From Chryseobacterium sp. GVT01B (GTDB lineage: Bacteria > Bacteroidota > Bacteroidia > Flavobacteriales > Weeksellaceae): 64,000 bases of DNA. Each line of letters opens with the position of its first letter. Position 1 is the first letter of the stretch. The stretch is taken from positions 1 to 64,000 of the forward strand of contig NZ_JAHXYI010000002.1 of NCBI RefSeq assembly GCF_019970045.1. Reading direction: 5' to 3'. The translations under genes and the position numbers were made by a program. The notes under the pieces are model-generated. The model was not told where the DNA came from. It saw only the letters and a program-made list of their open reading frames with translations, and did no database searches. This document shows, in pieces, positions 7,818-16,846 of this stretch.

Positions 7818-8470
7818 GGGGTTTCATCATGAGGCATATCAACCGGTTTTGATTCCGGTGAGCCTTTTTCACGAAGCCAGACAGATAAAAGAACAAGGGA
7901 AGCTACAGCCAGAAATTCACTTTGCCAGTTCTGAAAAGATTCAAACCAAAACCTTGATTCTGAAATATACTGCATTGCTGTTATGGCAGGTTTGCTTTTC
8001 ATCATCTGTTCATCATTAAAATCCTTAAGACTTCCATAGAAATGCAAAATAAAACTTGTCAGGAAAAGGATTGCAAACGCAAGTGATAGTGAATGTTTAT
8101 AGATTTTCAGCCATATTCCTCCTTTTTTAACGGGCCATGGCGCTTTGGAATGTGCTATGGGTTCTCTGTCAACATCTTCTTTGTCTGTCAGAGATTTTGA
8201 TTCGCTGGAGCCTTTTTGTCTGAGCGAGATGGTTAACAAAACATAAAGCATCATCTGAAGAAATTCACTTTCCCAATTTTCAAAAGTGGCCTGTATAAAA
8301 TGACCACTGTGGATGTATTCGCCGATCTTTAAAGCAGAGCGGCCGTTTTCAATCAGTTCTTTATTTTCTGTTCTCCAACCCATAAAAAATTGCCCTGCAA
8401 GAAAAATAATCATCAGGGTAATGAGAACAATACTTAAGCTGTTGCGATAAAAGAAACTGGGGCGTGACAT
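7814..8470 (-). CDS. DUF6766-type membrane protein with internal duplication
   Basis: The 218-residue protein has four predicted membrane segments in two similar halves. Each half ends with the pattern F-NW-SEFL...VLL...WLR-KGS-ESK (residues about 63-92 and 180-211). The two halves look like an internal duplication. The function is unknown; family members are small inner-membrane proteins often found in stress loci. It is the last gene of the minus-strand stress block, 38 bases after the FAD-Rieske gene. Confidence 0.75.
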   Translation of the reverse strand: MSRPSFFYRNSLSIVLITLMIIFLAGQFFMGWRTENKELIENGRSALKIGEYIHSGHFIQATFENWESEFLQMMLYVLLTISLRQKGSSESKSLTDKEDVDREPIAHSKAPWPVKKGGIWLKIYKHSLSLAFAILFLTSFILHFYGSLKDFNDEQMMKSKPAITAMQYISESRFWFESFQNWQSEFLAVASLVLLSVWLREKGSPESKPVDMPHDETP

Positions 8471-8508
8471 GGGTTTGGGTTTAAAGTTTATAGTTCAGGG
8501 TTAAAAGT

Positions 8509-10038
8509 TTATGGGTTGCGTTTTTGATATGGAAATATCTTCTGCAGGTTCTTTGTGGTAGGTCCGGTAAGAATTTTTCCGTTGACATTGAAACGGGATC
8601 CATGACATGGACAGTCCCAACTCAGCTCGGCACTGTTCCACCGGACTTCACAACCAGCATGCGGACAGGTACTTTTGAGCAGATGCAAAGTCCCGTCATT
8701 TTCTTTATAAAGCGCATAGGATTCTGATTCGTAACGGATCACTTTCGCCTCACCTTCTCCTACTTCTGAAAAGGAATCAATTTTTTCGGTTACAATCTTA
8801 TCTTTTATAAAGTCAAATGCTACGGTTGCAGCTTCTTTTACAAAATCCGAGAATCCGGCAACAGGTTTGATTCTTGAAGGATTGAATAAGTCTCCGTATT
8901 TACTTTTTCCGGTAACAATCAAATCATGCAGAATCTGTGAAGAAAGGGTCCCGAATATCATTCCATTACCCCGGAAGCCTGTTGCTGTAAATATTCTTTC
9001 TTTAGTTCCCGGAAGCTTTCCTATATACGGCAGTCCATCCACAGGTTCATAGTATTGACTGGACCAGGTGTAGTATACTGTTTCCACCTCAAAATATTTT
9101 CTTACATAGTTTTCAAGCTTTGAAAAACATTCTCCGGTATCGTCTGCATGCCCTGTTTTGTGATCTTCACCACCGGCAATCAATAAATTTTCCCCATTGA
9201 GACTCTGAATTCTGTAATAATGATAAGGTTCACAGAGATCATAACCAAGTTCCCAGGGATATTTATCATTTTTCATTGTAAATGCCATGGCATAGCTTCT
9301 GTAAGGAGCATTGGTAAAGTGAAGAAGGTTGACACCGGGCGGAATATGGGTGGCATATACTACATTTTTTGCCTTTATCTCTCCTTTTGACGTTTTTAAA
9401 ATCACATAATCTTCATGTTCATCATGACTTTCACATAGACAGTTTTCCTGAATAGAACCCCCAAGTTTTATAAAAGCGTCACAAAGTCCTTTGATATATT
9501 TTATAGGATGAAAATGCCCCTGTCCTGGAATAAGCACCGCTTCTTTGAATGGGATCGGAAAAGGAATTTCATTTACATAACTCATTTCATGGCCTACGTT
9601 GGCTGCTCCTTCTACAATATCTTTCAAACGATCCTCCTGTTTTTCATCCAAAGCAAAAAGATAGGCTGATTTCCGTGTAAAATCACAGCTGATCTTATAC
9701 TGATGGATATTATTTTCAATAATTTTAATAGCATCAACTCCTGATTGTGCATATAATTTGGCATTATCCAATCCAAAATCACGGATGACCTGATTAAAGG
9801 TGGTATCAAAAAAATCATTTAAATGGGCTGTTGTACCTCCTGTAGTACCAAATCCTATATTGGAAGCTTCCAGGATAATACACCGCTGCCCGGATTCCTG
9901 AAGCTTCAACGCTGTTGAAACTCCTGTAATTCCGCCACCTACTATGGCAACATCAAATAGCGGGCTGAGATCAGCTTCTGCAGAAAATTTTCTGACCTCT
10001 TCCTGCCATATACTTTTTCTTGCACCGTCTCTGTACAT
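8509..10038 (-). CDS. FAD-dependent oxidoreductase with C-terminal Rieske domain
   Basis: Residues 25-400 form a DAO-type FAD domain: the dinucleotide motif is VAIVGGGITGVSTALKLQESG and a late FAD loop is TGFRGNGMIFGTLSSQ. Residues 425-509 form a Rieske [2Fe-2S] domain with ligands C458-P-H460 and C476-P-C-H479. The protein is cytoplasmic, and the length of 509 fits this fused family. It oxidises an unidentified amine or hydroxy substrate and passes electrons to the Rieske centre. The small lipoprotein gene ends 24 bases before its start. Confidence 0.9.
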   Translation of the reverse strand: MYRDGARKSIWQEEVRKFSAEADLSPLFDVAIVGGGITGVSTALKLQESGQRCIILEASNIGFGTTGGTTAHLNDFFDTTFNQVIRDFGLDNAKLYAQSGVDAIKIIENNIHQYKISCDFTRKSAYLFALDEKQEDRLKDIVEGAANVGHEMSYVNEIPFPIPFKEAVLIPGQGHFHPIKYIKGLCDAFIKLGGSIQENCLCESHDEHEDYVILKTSKGEIKAKNVVYATHIPPGVNLLHFTNAPYRSYAMAFTMKNDKYPWELGYDLCEPYHYYRIQSLNGENLLIAGGEDHKTGHADDTGECFSKLENYVRKYFEVETVYYTWSSQYYEPVDGLPYIGKLPGTKERIFTATGFRGNGMIFGTLSSQILHDLIVTGKSKYGDLFNPSRIKPVAGFSDFVKEAATVAFDFIKDKIVTEKIDSFSEVGEGEAKVIRYESESYALYKENDGTLHLLKSTCPHAGCEVRWNSAELSWDCPCHGSRFNVNGKILTGPTTKNLQKIFPYQKRNP

Positions 10039-10062
10039 AACCAGAATATTTTGTTGTTAAAC

Positions 10063-10227
10063 TTATCTGATACTCAAGGTATCGCTTTCGGGCAGACCTG
10101 TTTTACCAGCATTGGCCTGGTTATTCTTTTGGTCTCTTTTTTTGTTTTCATCTTCATCAATATTACACCTGCAGGAAGTAAAAGCAAATAAACTTATCAC
10201 TCCCAAAATAAATGCTGTAGTTTTCAT
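10063..10227 (-). CDS. Small lipoprotein (54 aa)
   Basis: Reading the minus strand from the ATG at 10227 gives a 54-residue protein with a type II signal peptide (MKTTAFILGVISLFAFTSC, lipidated Cys19). The mature part is short and polar: RCNIDEDENKKRDQKNNQAN, then ending in SDTLSIR. The acidic run soon after the cysteine (NIDEDE) resembles surface-export signals of Bacteroidota lipoproteins. It lies between the FAD-Rieske and SDR genes in the same direction with short spacers, so it is probably co-transcribed with them. The function is unknown. Confidence 0.7.
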   Translation of the reverse strand: MKTTAFILGVISLFAFTSCRCNIDEDENKKRDQKNNQANAGKTGLPESDTLSIR

Positions 10228-10255
10228 ATTCTAATATTTTGTTGGGTTTATAATT

Positions 10256-11002
10256 TTAACCGTTTACGATCAATCCTCCATTGGGATGAAGTACCTGTCC
10301 CGTAACCTGTGAGGCCTCAGTACCTGCCAGAAATAAAAAGCTAAACGCGATTTCTTCCGGTGTGGCATTTCTTTCCAGAGGAGGTTTGTCAGGATTCTCT
10401 TCTTTTTCGTCAAATGTTTCTTCAGTAAGCGGAGTTGCAACCGGGCCTGGAGCAACAGCATTGACACGGATTCCTTTGGTTTTTGCCTGTAATGCCAGCG
10501 AACGGGTAAAGGAAACAATAGCGCCTTTTGTTGCTGAATAATCTAGCAATTCAGGGTGTCCCTGATAAGCAGAAACGGAGGTTGTATTGATGACAGAGCT
10601 TCCTTCTTTCAAATAAGGAAAAACGACTTTCGTTAGTAAAATCATTCCAACAATATTAGAATCAAAGGTCTGCCTGATGTTTTTCTCTTCAAGATCTTCA
10701 ATTCTATCGGCAGGAAACTGAACCCCTGCATTATTGACGAGAATATCAATTTTCCCGAATGCGGAAATGACTTCTTTCACCGTTTCTTCACAGAATTCAT
10801 AATCATTGATATCACCTTTGAAAATAATGCATTTTTTATTCAGACTTTCAATTTCTGCTTTTGTTTTTCCGGCATCATTATCACTGGAATGGTAAATAAT
10901 TGCAATATCTGCTCCTTCCAATGCAAAAAGAAGAGCTACTGCTTTGCCAATTCCACTGTCTGCTCCGGTAATCAAAACGGATTTGTTTTCTAATTTTCGC
11001 AT
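10256..11002 (-). CDS. Short-chain dehydrogenase/reductase (SDR)
   Basis: This 248-residue classical SDR has the NAD(P)-binding TGADSGIGKA motif at the N-terminus, NNAG near residue 90, the catalytic serine in TTSVSAYQG, and the YSATK catalytic pair near 158-162. It resembles the YghA group found in stress cassettes, but lacks that group's usual N-terminal extension of about 40 residues. Directly upstream, in frame but separated by a stop, is an 11-codon ATG-started frame (11015-11050); it may be the remains of such an extension or chance. Confidence 0.85.
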   Translation of the reverse strand: MRKLENKSVLITGADSGIGKAVALLFALEGADIAIIYHSSDNDAGKTKAEIESLNKKCIIFKGDINDYEFCEETVKEVISAFGKIDILVNNAGVQFPADRIEDLEEKNIRQTFDSNIVGMILLTKVVFPYLKEGSSVINTTSVSAYQGHPELLDYSATKGAIVSFTRSLALQAKTKGIRVNAVAPGPVATPLTEETFDEKEENPDKPPLERNATPEEIAFSFLFLAGTEASQVTGQVLHPNGGLIVNG

Positions 11003-11050
11003 CTCATCATTTTTTTATTTTTCTCCTGTAGATTTCTGAATTTCTTCCAT

Positions 11051-11551
11051 TTATTTCAAGATTAAAAGCCTGTTGAGCTCACTTTTAAAACAGCCTAAAA
11101 TAAATTCCGTATAATACAGCTGGGCATTCAGGGCCTGAGTTTTGGGATGTAATTCCAGTTTTTTAGTCAGAATGATCTCCCCTTTATAGGAAAATGAGAA
11201 ATACGCAAAAATTTTATACCCGGAATTCCGGATGGGTGTGCAGTAGCCGGTGGTAGCAATAGACCAGTCCGATTCGTAGAGCTTTGCAACATTTAATGCC
11301 ATGGTTTCTGCAATATTTTCTGAAACACAGTCACATTCTTCAGCTTCCTGTCTGTTGACTTTTAATAGTCTTACTTTCTCTGGTAAAGAATAAGTTGTCA
11401 TGCCCCCCTTGTAAAACATTGAGGCATTGGGCATCTGTGAAAAGGCCAGCTGCAGACACCCTGAAGTGACACTTTCAGCAATTGAAATGGTCTCATCGGT
11501 AGTCATCAATGACTGGCTTATATATTCTAAGAGATTTTGTTGAAAATCCAT
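11051..11551 (-). CDS. CinA C-terminal-domain protein (nicotinamide-nucleotide amidohydrolase-like)
   Basis: The 166-residue protein matches the stand-alone CinA C-terminal/PncC domain: SIAESVTSGCLQLAFSQMP, FYKGGMTTYS, then SENIAETMALNVAK and IATTGYCTP. In other bacteria this domain deamidates nicotinamide mononucleotide in pyridine-nucleotide recycling. The usual TGxAGP stretch reads TGYCTP here, so activity is uncertain. It lies between the SDR and catalase genes, but a terminator-like hairpin separates it from catalase. Confidence 0.75.
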   Translation of the reverse strand: MDFQQNLLEYISQSLMTTDETISIAESVTSGCLQLAFSQMPNASMFYKGGMTTYSLPEKVRLLKVNRQEAEECDCVSENIAETMALNVAKLYESDWSIATTGYCTPIRNSGYKIFAYFSFSYKGEIILTKKLELHPKTQALNAQLYYTEFILGCFKSELNRLLILK

Positions 11552-11611
11552 AATATTAATATTTTGAATGAGGTTTAAAATGAATTGGGAAAAACGAAAA
11601 AGAGAGGTTTA

Positions 11612-11641
11612 AAAAGCTGCTGAATGAATGCAGCAGCTTAA
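11612..11641 (-). terminator. Terminator after the catalase gene
   Basis: The stem AAGCTGCTG / CAGCAGCTT with an 8-base loop is followed on the minus strand by TTTTTAAA. It lies 30 bases past the catalase stop and would separate catalase from the cinA-SDR group, at least in part. Confidence 0.75.
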
Positions 11642-11670
11642 CATTAATATTTAAATTGGTGTGAAAGGTG

Positions 11671-13815
11671 CTATGATGATGTGTTTCTCTCTATTTCAAG
11701 ATCCCAGACTCTGTGTTTGGCAATAGCATCAATAAATTTATCTGCCGGATTTCCATCTTCCCAAGTAATAATCCCCGGATCATCATGTTGCTTAGCTGAT
11801 ACATTGGAATTATGATAAAGTGCCTGTGTATCTGTACCGAAATAAATGGCCTTACAATGCTTATAAGCTTCATTGATAAAATGCAGGACATGATGCTTAT
11901 TTTCCGAAATCATCAGTTCTTTTACAGATTCTGCACCAGAACAGATGAATAGTGCATCGAAACAGACACTGGCAGTATTGGTCAGAGAATATTTCGGGAT
12001 AAGATCTGTACCATCATTGGTTTTTACAGGAGCAAGACTTGGCGCGATTAATTCAACTTTAGCTCCTTCTGCTTCAAGTTTTGTTTTAAGATCGCTGACA
12101 GCTCCACCATCAACACCGTTGGCCAGGATAAATCCTATTTTTCTGGTTTTAATGGTATTTTTAACGGTATGTCTCATGCTTAAGGCGTCAGAAATCTTTG
12201 TATTAGGTTCCCTTTCTTCGCTCTGAAGTTCTACGATATTACTATCTGCCGGCAGACTTTGGTTGGGCCATTCTAATTTTTTGACTTCTACCCCTAATTT
12301 TTCTGCAATTCTCCAGGCGAGAATCATGTCAATATACGCCAGCTGCCCTACCACCCTTTCTCTAATTTCAGGACGGGTCACTTTAGACAATTCAAAGATC
12401 AATGCATTCTGAAGGTGAGTTTTTTCAGGTGTCGACTGACTGTTGTAGAATAGCTTAGCCTGCGAATAATGATCTACAAAACTTTTACTTCTTTCTCTGA
12501 TCTTTACCCCGGAAACTCTTTCCTGCTGGGAAGTAAATCCACCTTCAGACATCATCGCCTGAAAAGGACACCCACCGCCTATAGAATTGGGTTCATAGCT
12601 CGTTTTTCCTTTAACAATCTGCTGTCTCATATGCCCATCCCGTTGATTATTATGAACGGTATTGAGAGATCTGTTAATCGGGATTTCATGGAAATTGGGC
12701 GATCCCAGTCTTGACAGCTGAGTATCGGTATATGAAAATAATCTTCCCTGCAGCAGCGGATCATTCGTAAAATCTATTCCGGGAATGATATGTCCGGGAT
12801 GAAAAGCTACTTGTTCAGTTTCTGCAAAGAAATTATCCGGATTTCTATTAAGGGTTAATGTTCCTACTATTTCTACAGGAACTTCTTCTTCAGGAACCAG
12901 TTTGGTAGGATCCAGAAGGTCAAAATCAAATTTGTGCTCGTCTTCTTCAGGAATTAATTGTACGCCAAAATCCCATTCAGGATAGTCGCCGTTTTCAATT
13001 GCTTCCCAAAGGTCTCTTTTGTGAAAATCAGAATCTACTCCGGAAATAATCTGAGCTTCGTTCCAGGCTACGGAATGCACTCCCAGTTTTGGTTTAAAAT
13101 GGAATTTTACGAAATGTACTTTTCCTTCCTCATTAATGAATTTAAAAGAATGTACTCCAAAACCTTCCATCATTCTCAAACTTCTGGGAATAGCTCTGTC
13201 GCTCATCACCCACATAATCATATGCATACTTTCCGCCATGAGTGAGATAAAATCCCAAAAAGTATCATGAGCGGAAGCGGCTTGCGGAATTTCATTATCC
13301 GGTTCAGGTTTTACCGCATGTACCAGATCGGGAAACTTCATAGCATCCTGGATAAAAAAAACAGGTATATTGTTGGCTACGAGATCATAATTTCCTTCAT
13401 CAGTATAAAATTTTACAGCAAAACCTCTTACATCTCTGGCCAGATCTGTACTTCCTTTACTTCCTGCTACAGTTGAGAACCGAACAAAAACGGGTGTTTC
13501 TTTTCCCGGTTCCGTTAAAAATTTTGCTTTGGTATAAGCTGCAAGGCTTTTGTTAAGTTTAAAAACTCCGTGTGCACCGGAACCTCTTGCATGTACTACT
13601 CTTTCAGGAATCCTTTCATGATCGAAATGAGTAATCTTTTCTCTAAGGATAAAATCTTCCAATAATGAAGGACCGCGCTCTCCGGCTTTTAAAGAATCCT
13701 GATTGTTATTGATCTTTAAGCCCTGATTGGTAGTCAGTTTTTCATTTTCATTGGAAGTGCTGTGTACATCCAGTTGTTCTGCTTTTTTGTTGTGTTCGTT
13801 GGTTTTCATATTCAT
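11671..13815 (-). CDS. katE: Large-subunit (clade 2) haem catalase with C-terminal DJ-1/PfpI-like domain
   Basis: The 714-residue length is typical of the HPII type. The distal histidine is H75 in [11 protein letters not shown], the distal asparagine N148 in [14 protein letters not shown], and the haem-ligand tyrosine Y361 in [14 protein letters not shown]. Residues about 560-700 form the flavodoxin-like DJ-1 domain ([31 protein letters not shown]). It decomposes hydrogen peroxide in the cytoplasm, usually in stationary phase. In the same direction upstream lie two small unknown genes and a ferritin-like gene. Confidence 0.93.
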   Translation of the reverse strand: MNMKTNEHNKKAEQLDVHSTSNENEKLTTNQGLKINNNQDSLKAGERGPSLLEDFILREKITHFDHERIPERVVHARGSGAHGVFKLNKSLAAYTKAKFLTEPGKETPVFVRFSTVAGSKGSTDLARDVRGFAVKFYTDEGNYDLVANNIPVFFIQDAMKFPDLVHAVKPEPDNEIPQAASAHDTFWDFISLMAESMHMIMWVMSDRAIPRSLRMMEGFGVHSFKFINEEGKVHFVKFHFKPKLGVHSVAWNEAQIISGVDSDFHKRDLWEAIENGDYPEWDFGVQLIPEEDEHKFDFDLLDPTKLVPEEEVPVEIVGTLTLNRNPDNFFAETEQVAFHPGHIIPGIDFTNDPLLQGRLFSYTDTQLSRLGSPNFHEIPINRSLNTVHNNQRDGHMRQQIVKGKTSYEPNSIGGGCPFQAMMSEGGFTSQQERVSGVKIRERSKSFVDHYSQAKLFYNSQSTPEKTHLQNALIFELSKVTRPEIRERVVGQLAYIDMILAWRIAEKLGVEVKKLEWPNQSLPADSNIVELQSEEREPNTKISDALSMRHTVKNTIKTRKIGFILANGVDGGAVSDLKTKLEAEGAKVELIAPSLAPVKTNDGTDLIPKYSLTNTASVCFDALFICSGAESVKELMISENKHHVLHFINEAYKHCKAIYFGTDTQALYHNSNVSAKQHDDPGIITWEDGNPADKFIDAIAKHRVWDLEIERNTSS

Positions 13816-13872
13816 AATCTTTTTGTGGTTGGTGTAAGGTTGAAAAGCAGTGAGATGAGATACTCTGAAGAA

Positions 13873-14256
13873 TTAATCTGCTCTTTTCTCCAGAATTTCA
13901 AGAAGTCTGTTGATATATTCTTCCTCCTTCAGCACCTTATAGTAAGCCGTTTTGGCATACAAAGTGAAATCCGGAGATTCAAATCTTATTTCAGCATCCA
14001 TATCAGTAGTTTCCGTACTGTTTTTAGTATGAAACTCCCGGATATGAAGGATATATTCTTCTATGTAAGCATCTATTACTCCTTTCAGAATCTCGCACTG
14101 AGCATTATTTTTAATCTTTTCCAATGATTTGATCAGAAAAGCAGTCACTCCGTAAGAATTGATAATAAGCGGAAATAAAGATTCATTCTCTATCGCGTTA
14201 TTTTTATCATTCAACCCGGAATGTTGTAAAGTGTCGTTTTCAAATATCATGTTCAA
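13873..14256 (-). CDS. Hypothetical protein, helical (127 aa)
   Basis: I do not recognise this protein. It looks all-helical, without signal peptide or membrane segments, and is acidic (EYINRLLEILEKRAD tail, YIEEYILHIREFH core). It lies between catalase and another small unknown, 8 bases after the latter, in a run of stress genes, so a role in that response is an inference from position only. The paired helices and HIREFH motif suggest a ferritin-like or DUF892-like bundle, but the metal ligands are not clear. Confidence 0.6.
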   Translation of the reverse strand: MNMIFENDTLQHSGLNDKNNAIENESLFPLIINSYGVTAFLIKSLEKIKNNAQCEILKGVIDAYIEEYILHIREFHTKNSTETTDMDAEIRFESPDFTLYAKTAYYKVLKEEEYINRLLEILEKRAD

Positions 14257-14264
14257 AAAGGGTA

Positions 14265-14600
14265 TTAGTTATGGGAAGCTTTTAAATATTGCTCAAAATA
14301 GTGGAGGTCGTTTTTATCCTTGATGGACAGATAAAACATGATCTGTTCCGGCTCTTTTAATCCAATACTGTTGAAACAGTCAAAATGAGCAATTAATGCC
14401 TGTATATTTTCAATATCAATATCTTTCAGGATAATGAATAAAAGAAAAATGTTTTCTTTGATCTCTTTGGCATAGATCGCTGCCCCGTCCTCAAAACACT
14501 CCCCTGCATGAGGTATTTTTATAAAATCTTTGTGTCTCAGCGTTTTTATTATTTTCTGACCGTCCATATATATTTTGATTTCATGGTTAAAATAAGCCAT
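14265..14600 (-). CDS. Hypothetical protein (111 aa)
   Basis: The family is unrecognised. The protein starts MAYFNHEIKIYMDGQ and mixes beta-strands (IKIYMDGQKIIKTLRHKDFIKIP) and helices. There is no export signal. An alternative TTG start three codons upstream is less likely than this ATG. It is 32 bases after the ferritin-like gene and 8 bases before the 127-residue gene, so all are probably one transcript. Confidence 0.55.
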   Translation of the reverse strand: MAYFNHEIKIYMDGQKIIKTLRHKDFIKIPHAGECFEDGAAIYAKEIKENIFLLFIILKDIDIENIQALIAHFDCFNSIGLKEPEQIMFYLSIKDKNDLHYFEQYLKASHN

Positions 14601-14632
14601 ATAGAACAAGCTACATGGCTTATTATGTGTTT

Positions 14633-15220
14633 TTAATCTTCCTGTTCTGCATCAAAATTGATGGATGTTTCCGCAATATCTGTAAGATGCGAATCAGTGT
14701 TTTCTTCTTCCTGAAGTGTTCTCTCAAGGAGATCGGCGGCTTTATCATGTCCCATGGTAATTGCAAGCTGTGCAAGCCCTCCATACGTTGCAATTTCGTA
14801 ATGTTCTACTTTTTGTGCAGCAATAATCAATGCAACATCTCTTGTTGCAGAGCCGTCTTCAGTAGATTTAATGACTTCTTCACCTTCTTCAATGATTCCT
14901 TTTATAGCCTTACATTCTTTTTTTTCGGGCTTTTCGTCAATAAGTTTGAAAACTTTTTCCAGACGTTTTACATGCTTTTGGGTTTGAAGATGATGATCTT
15001 CAAAGGCATCCTTCAATTCTTCGGTGGTAGCAGCTTCCTGCATTTTTTCCAACGCATCAAGAATGGCATTTTCAGCATAATAAATATCTTTCAGGGCACT
15101 TACAAAGAATTTGTGAAGCGGGGCATTTTTCATCTCATCCTTGTTGATAATCTTCTTGTCCGCAGTTCCTTTCTGGGTGACAGAAACTGCATTATTGGTT
15201 TCTAATATTTTATTTGGCAT
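14633..15220 (-). CDS. DUF892 ferritin-like protein (YciF/YciE family)
   Basis: The 195-residue protein is a four-helix bundle with the family pattern: LHKFFVSALKDIYYAENAILDAL, DAFEDHHLQTQKHVKRLEKVF, then AQKVEHYEIATYGGLAQLA and LQEEENTDSHLTDIAE. The Glu and Glu-x2-His type residues in these helices form the di-iron site. Such proteins are stress-induced and appear with catalases and SDRs in general-stress cassettes. It is the first gene of the block. A strong hairpin lies 27-62 bases upstream of its start. Confidence 0.9.
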   Translation of the reverse strand: MPNKILETNNAVSVTQKGTADKKIINKDEMKNAPLHKFFVSALKDIYYAENAILDALEKMQEAATTEELKDAFEDHHLQTQKHVKRLEKVFKLIDEKPEKKECKAIKGIIEEGEEVIKSTEDGSATRDVALIIAAQKVEHYEIATYGGLAQLAITMGHDKAADLLERTLQEEENTDSHLTDIAETSINFDAEQED

Positions 15221-15579
15221 GGTGTAAAATGGTGTTTATTTTAAAAGGATTACCTCTTTATATAGGTCTAAAGAGGTAATCCAGGAAAAAGAATTATGAA
15301 TTACGTCCGCCTGAAATATCTCGTTTCCTGAACTACGGTTTTTTGACTTTCTAGTGTTCATAACTGAATTTTTATATTAATATTTAGTGATGTGTGTTGC
15401 AGTCCGTGACTAGTATTAGACGGCAACAGTTGGGTGTCGGTAATTTCAAAATGATTATAAAAGCAAATGCTTTTGTGTGTGCCTTTTACTAAGGTCTTAA
15501 GTATGTATTGAAAAACTTATATATCAAATGTACGTCAGAATAGCTCACTTTTTTATGACCTGAGTCATGTTAAAGCAGA
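15221..15579. other. Intergenic region before the ferritin-like gene
   Basis: These 359 bases contain the hairpin at 15247-15282 and probably the promoter for the stress block. A 41-codon frame (15236-15361, minus strand) runs over the hairpin, but I cannot support it as a gene. The sequence GACGTAATTCATAA and the short frames around it do not form a convincing peptide in any single frame. Confidence 0.4.
15247..15282 (-). promoter_or_regulatory. Perfect 14-bp hairpin in the leader of the ferritin-like gene
   Basis: GGATTACCTCTTTA / TAAAGAGGTAATCC with an 8-base loop is followed on the minus strand by TTTTAAAATAAA, then the start codon of the ferritin-like gene. It could be an attenuator or an upstream terminator. 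Distance from hairpin to ATG is 26 bases. Confidence 0.5.
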
Positions 15580-16194
15580 TTAATACAAAATTTTTTGGTC
15601 TTGTAAAGTAATGCTGCCTTCTTTCTCCATTTTTTTTAAGGTTCTGATGACAGTTTCGACACGCAGACCCGTGAGATTGGCGATCTGCTGTCTTGTAAAT
15701 GCTATATGAAAGCAGTGATGACAGTCTTCATCGTGGTAACTTTTAAGGTAATCCAATAATCCTATCAGTCTTTGCATAGGATTTTGAGAAGCCAGGCTCT
15801 GCACCATTTTAAGTTTGTAATAGATTTCCTGTGAAAGACAGGCATTCATTTCCAAAGAGAGATGAGGATGCTGACTGATCATTTCAAAGAAATTATTTTT
15901 AGGAAGTCTTATTATTCTGGAATCTTCAAGAGATACAGCATTGATAGGATAATTATGGCTGAGGAAAAGCATTGCTTCTCCAAAACTCTGTTTTTTGCCT
16001 AAAATATTATGAATAAACTCTTTTCCGTCTTCATTATAATTATTAAGTTTTACTCTTCCCTCATTGATCTGAAAATAATAAAGTGCATGATCTCCTTCCT
16101 TAAAAACCGGCTCCCGTTTTTTATAATCCCTTCCTTCCGCACCAAAAGAGTACAGAAGGTTTTCATCAATATTCATGCAGCTTATTGTTTTCAT
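15580..16194 (-). CDS. Crp/Fnr-family regulator (paralogue 1)
   Basis: The 204-residue protein has an N-terminal cyclic-nucleotide-binding-like beta-roll (EPVFKEGDHALYYFQINEGRVKLNNYNEDGKEFIHNILG) and a C-terminal HTH_Crp (FTRQQIANLTGLRVETVIRTLKKMEKEG). It is clearly a paralogue of the next gene. Alignment to that gene suggests the true start may be the methionine at residue 7 (MNIDENLL, 16176). There is no obvious Fe-S cysteine cluster. It is adjacent to the stress block, so control of that block is plausible. Confidence 0.88.
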   Translation of the reverse strand: MKTISCMNIDENLLYSFGAEGRDYKKREPVFKEGDHALYYFQINEGRVKLNNYNEDGKEFIHNILGKKQSFGEAMLFLSHNYPINAVSLEDSRIIRLPKNNFFEMISQHPHLSLEMNACLSQEIYYKLKMVQSLASQNPMQRLIGLLDYLKSYHDEDCHHCFHIAFTRQQIANLTGLRVETVIRTLKKMEKEGSITLQDQKILY

Positions 16195-16249
16195 AAATTC
16201 ATTAGGTTTTAACTAAAAAAATCACAAAATCATATACCTGAAATTGATT

Positions 16250-16846
16250 CTAATATAAGATTTTGCGATTTTCAATTCTTAGGATTTTATCCCTTTCCAT
16301 ATGTTTAATGGTCCTTATAGCGGTTTCCACACAAAGGCCTGTAAGACTTGCCATCTGCTGCCTCGTTAAAGGGATCAGAAAAGAATAAGGAGTTATATCC
16401 TTCTGAAAGCTCTTAAGATAATCCATCAGTCCTTTTAATCTCGTAGAAGGATTTTGAGATGAGAGATTCTGCATCATGACAAATTTATAATAAAGGCGTT
16501 CGGAAAGAAAATTGCTTACCTCCATGTATAATTCAGGAGATTGATTCAGTAAATTGAAAAATAAGGATTTATGAAGTCTTAGAACAATACATTCTGTAAT
16601 GGCTTCAGCATTCATAGGATAGGGTTTGTCTATGAAAAGGATAGATTCTCCACAGCTTTCTCCTTCGGATAGGATATTTTGAATAAATTCTCTCCCTTCC
16701 TCATTATAATTGTTGAGTTTCACCTGCCCTTTAATAATCTGGTAGTAATAATTACAAGTATCCCCTTCGCAGAAAATAGTCTCTGAAGGGGTATAGTGTC
16801 TCGTTTCTGCTCCCGCTGAAATCAAAATATTTTCGTCGATAACCAT
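16250..16846 (-). CDS. Crp/Fnr-family regulator (paralogue 2)
   Basis: The 198-residue protein aligns end to end with the gene just downstream: shared VKLNNYNE-G-EFI-NIL, SFGE/SCGE segment, and LTRQQMASLTGLCVETAIRTIKHMERD in the DNA-binding helix. The recognition helices differ at a few positions (R/C after GL, V/A before IRT), so DNA targets may be similar. The tandem arrangement indicates local duplication. It likely has its own promoter in the 300-bp region upstream. Confidence 0.88.
   Translation of the reverse strand: MVIDENILISAGAETRHYTPSETIFCEGDTCNYYYQIIKGQVKLNNYNEEGREFIQNILSEGESCGESILFIDKPYPMNAEAITECIVLRLHKSLFFNLLNQSPELYMEVSNFLSERLYYKFVMMQNLSSQNPSTRLKGLMDYLKSFQKDITPYSFLIPLTRQQMASLTGLCVETAIRTIKHMERDKILRIENRKILY

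Noticed and set aside
11015..11050. 11-codon frame directly before the SDR gene
   Set aside because: Too short to support. It may be the ribosome-entry region or a chance frame.
13762..14127. Plus-strand frame opposite the catalase and unknown genes
   Set aside because: Phe/Ser/Leu-rich text typical of the complement of a real gene; no start signal or homology seen.
15236..15361. 41-codon frame (minus strand) before the ferritin-like gene
   Set aside because: It overlaps a perfect hairpin, has no recognisable product, and short frames in the other phases look equally plausible. A leader peptide is possible but not supported.
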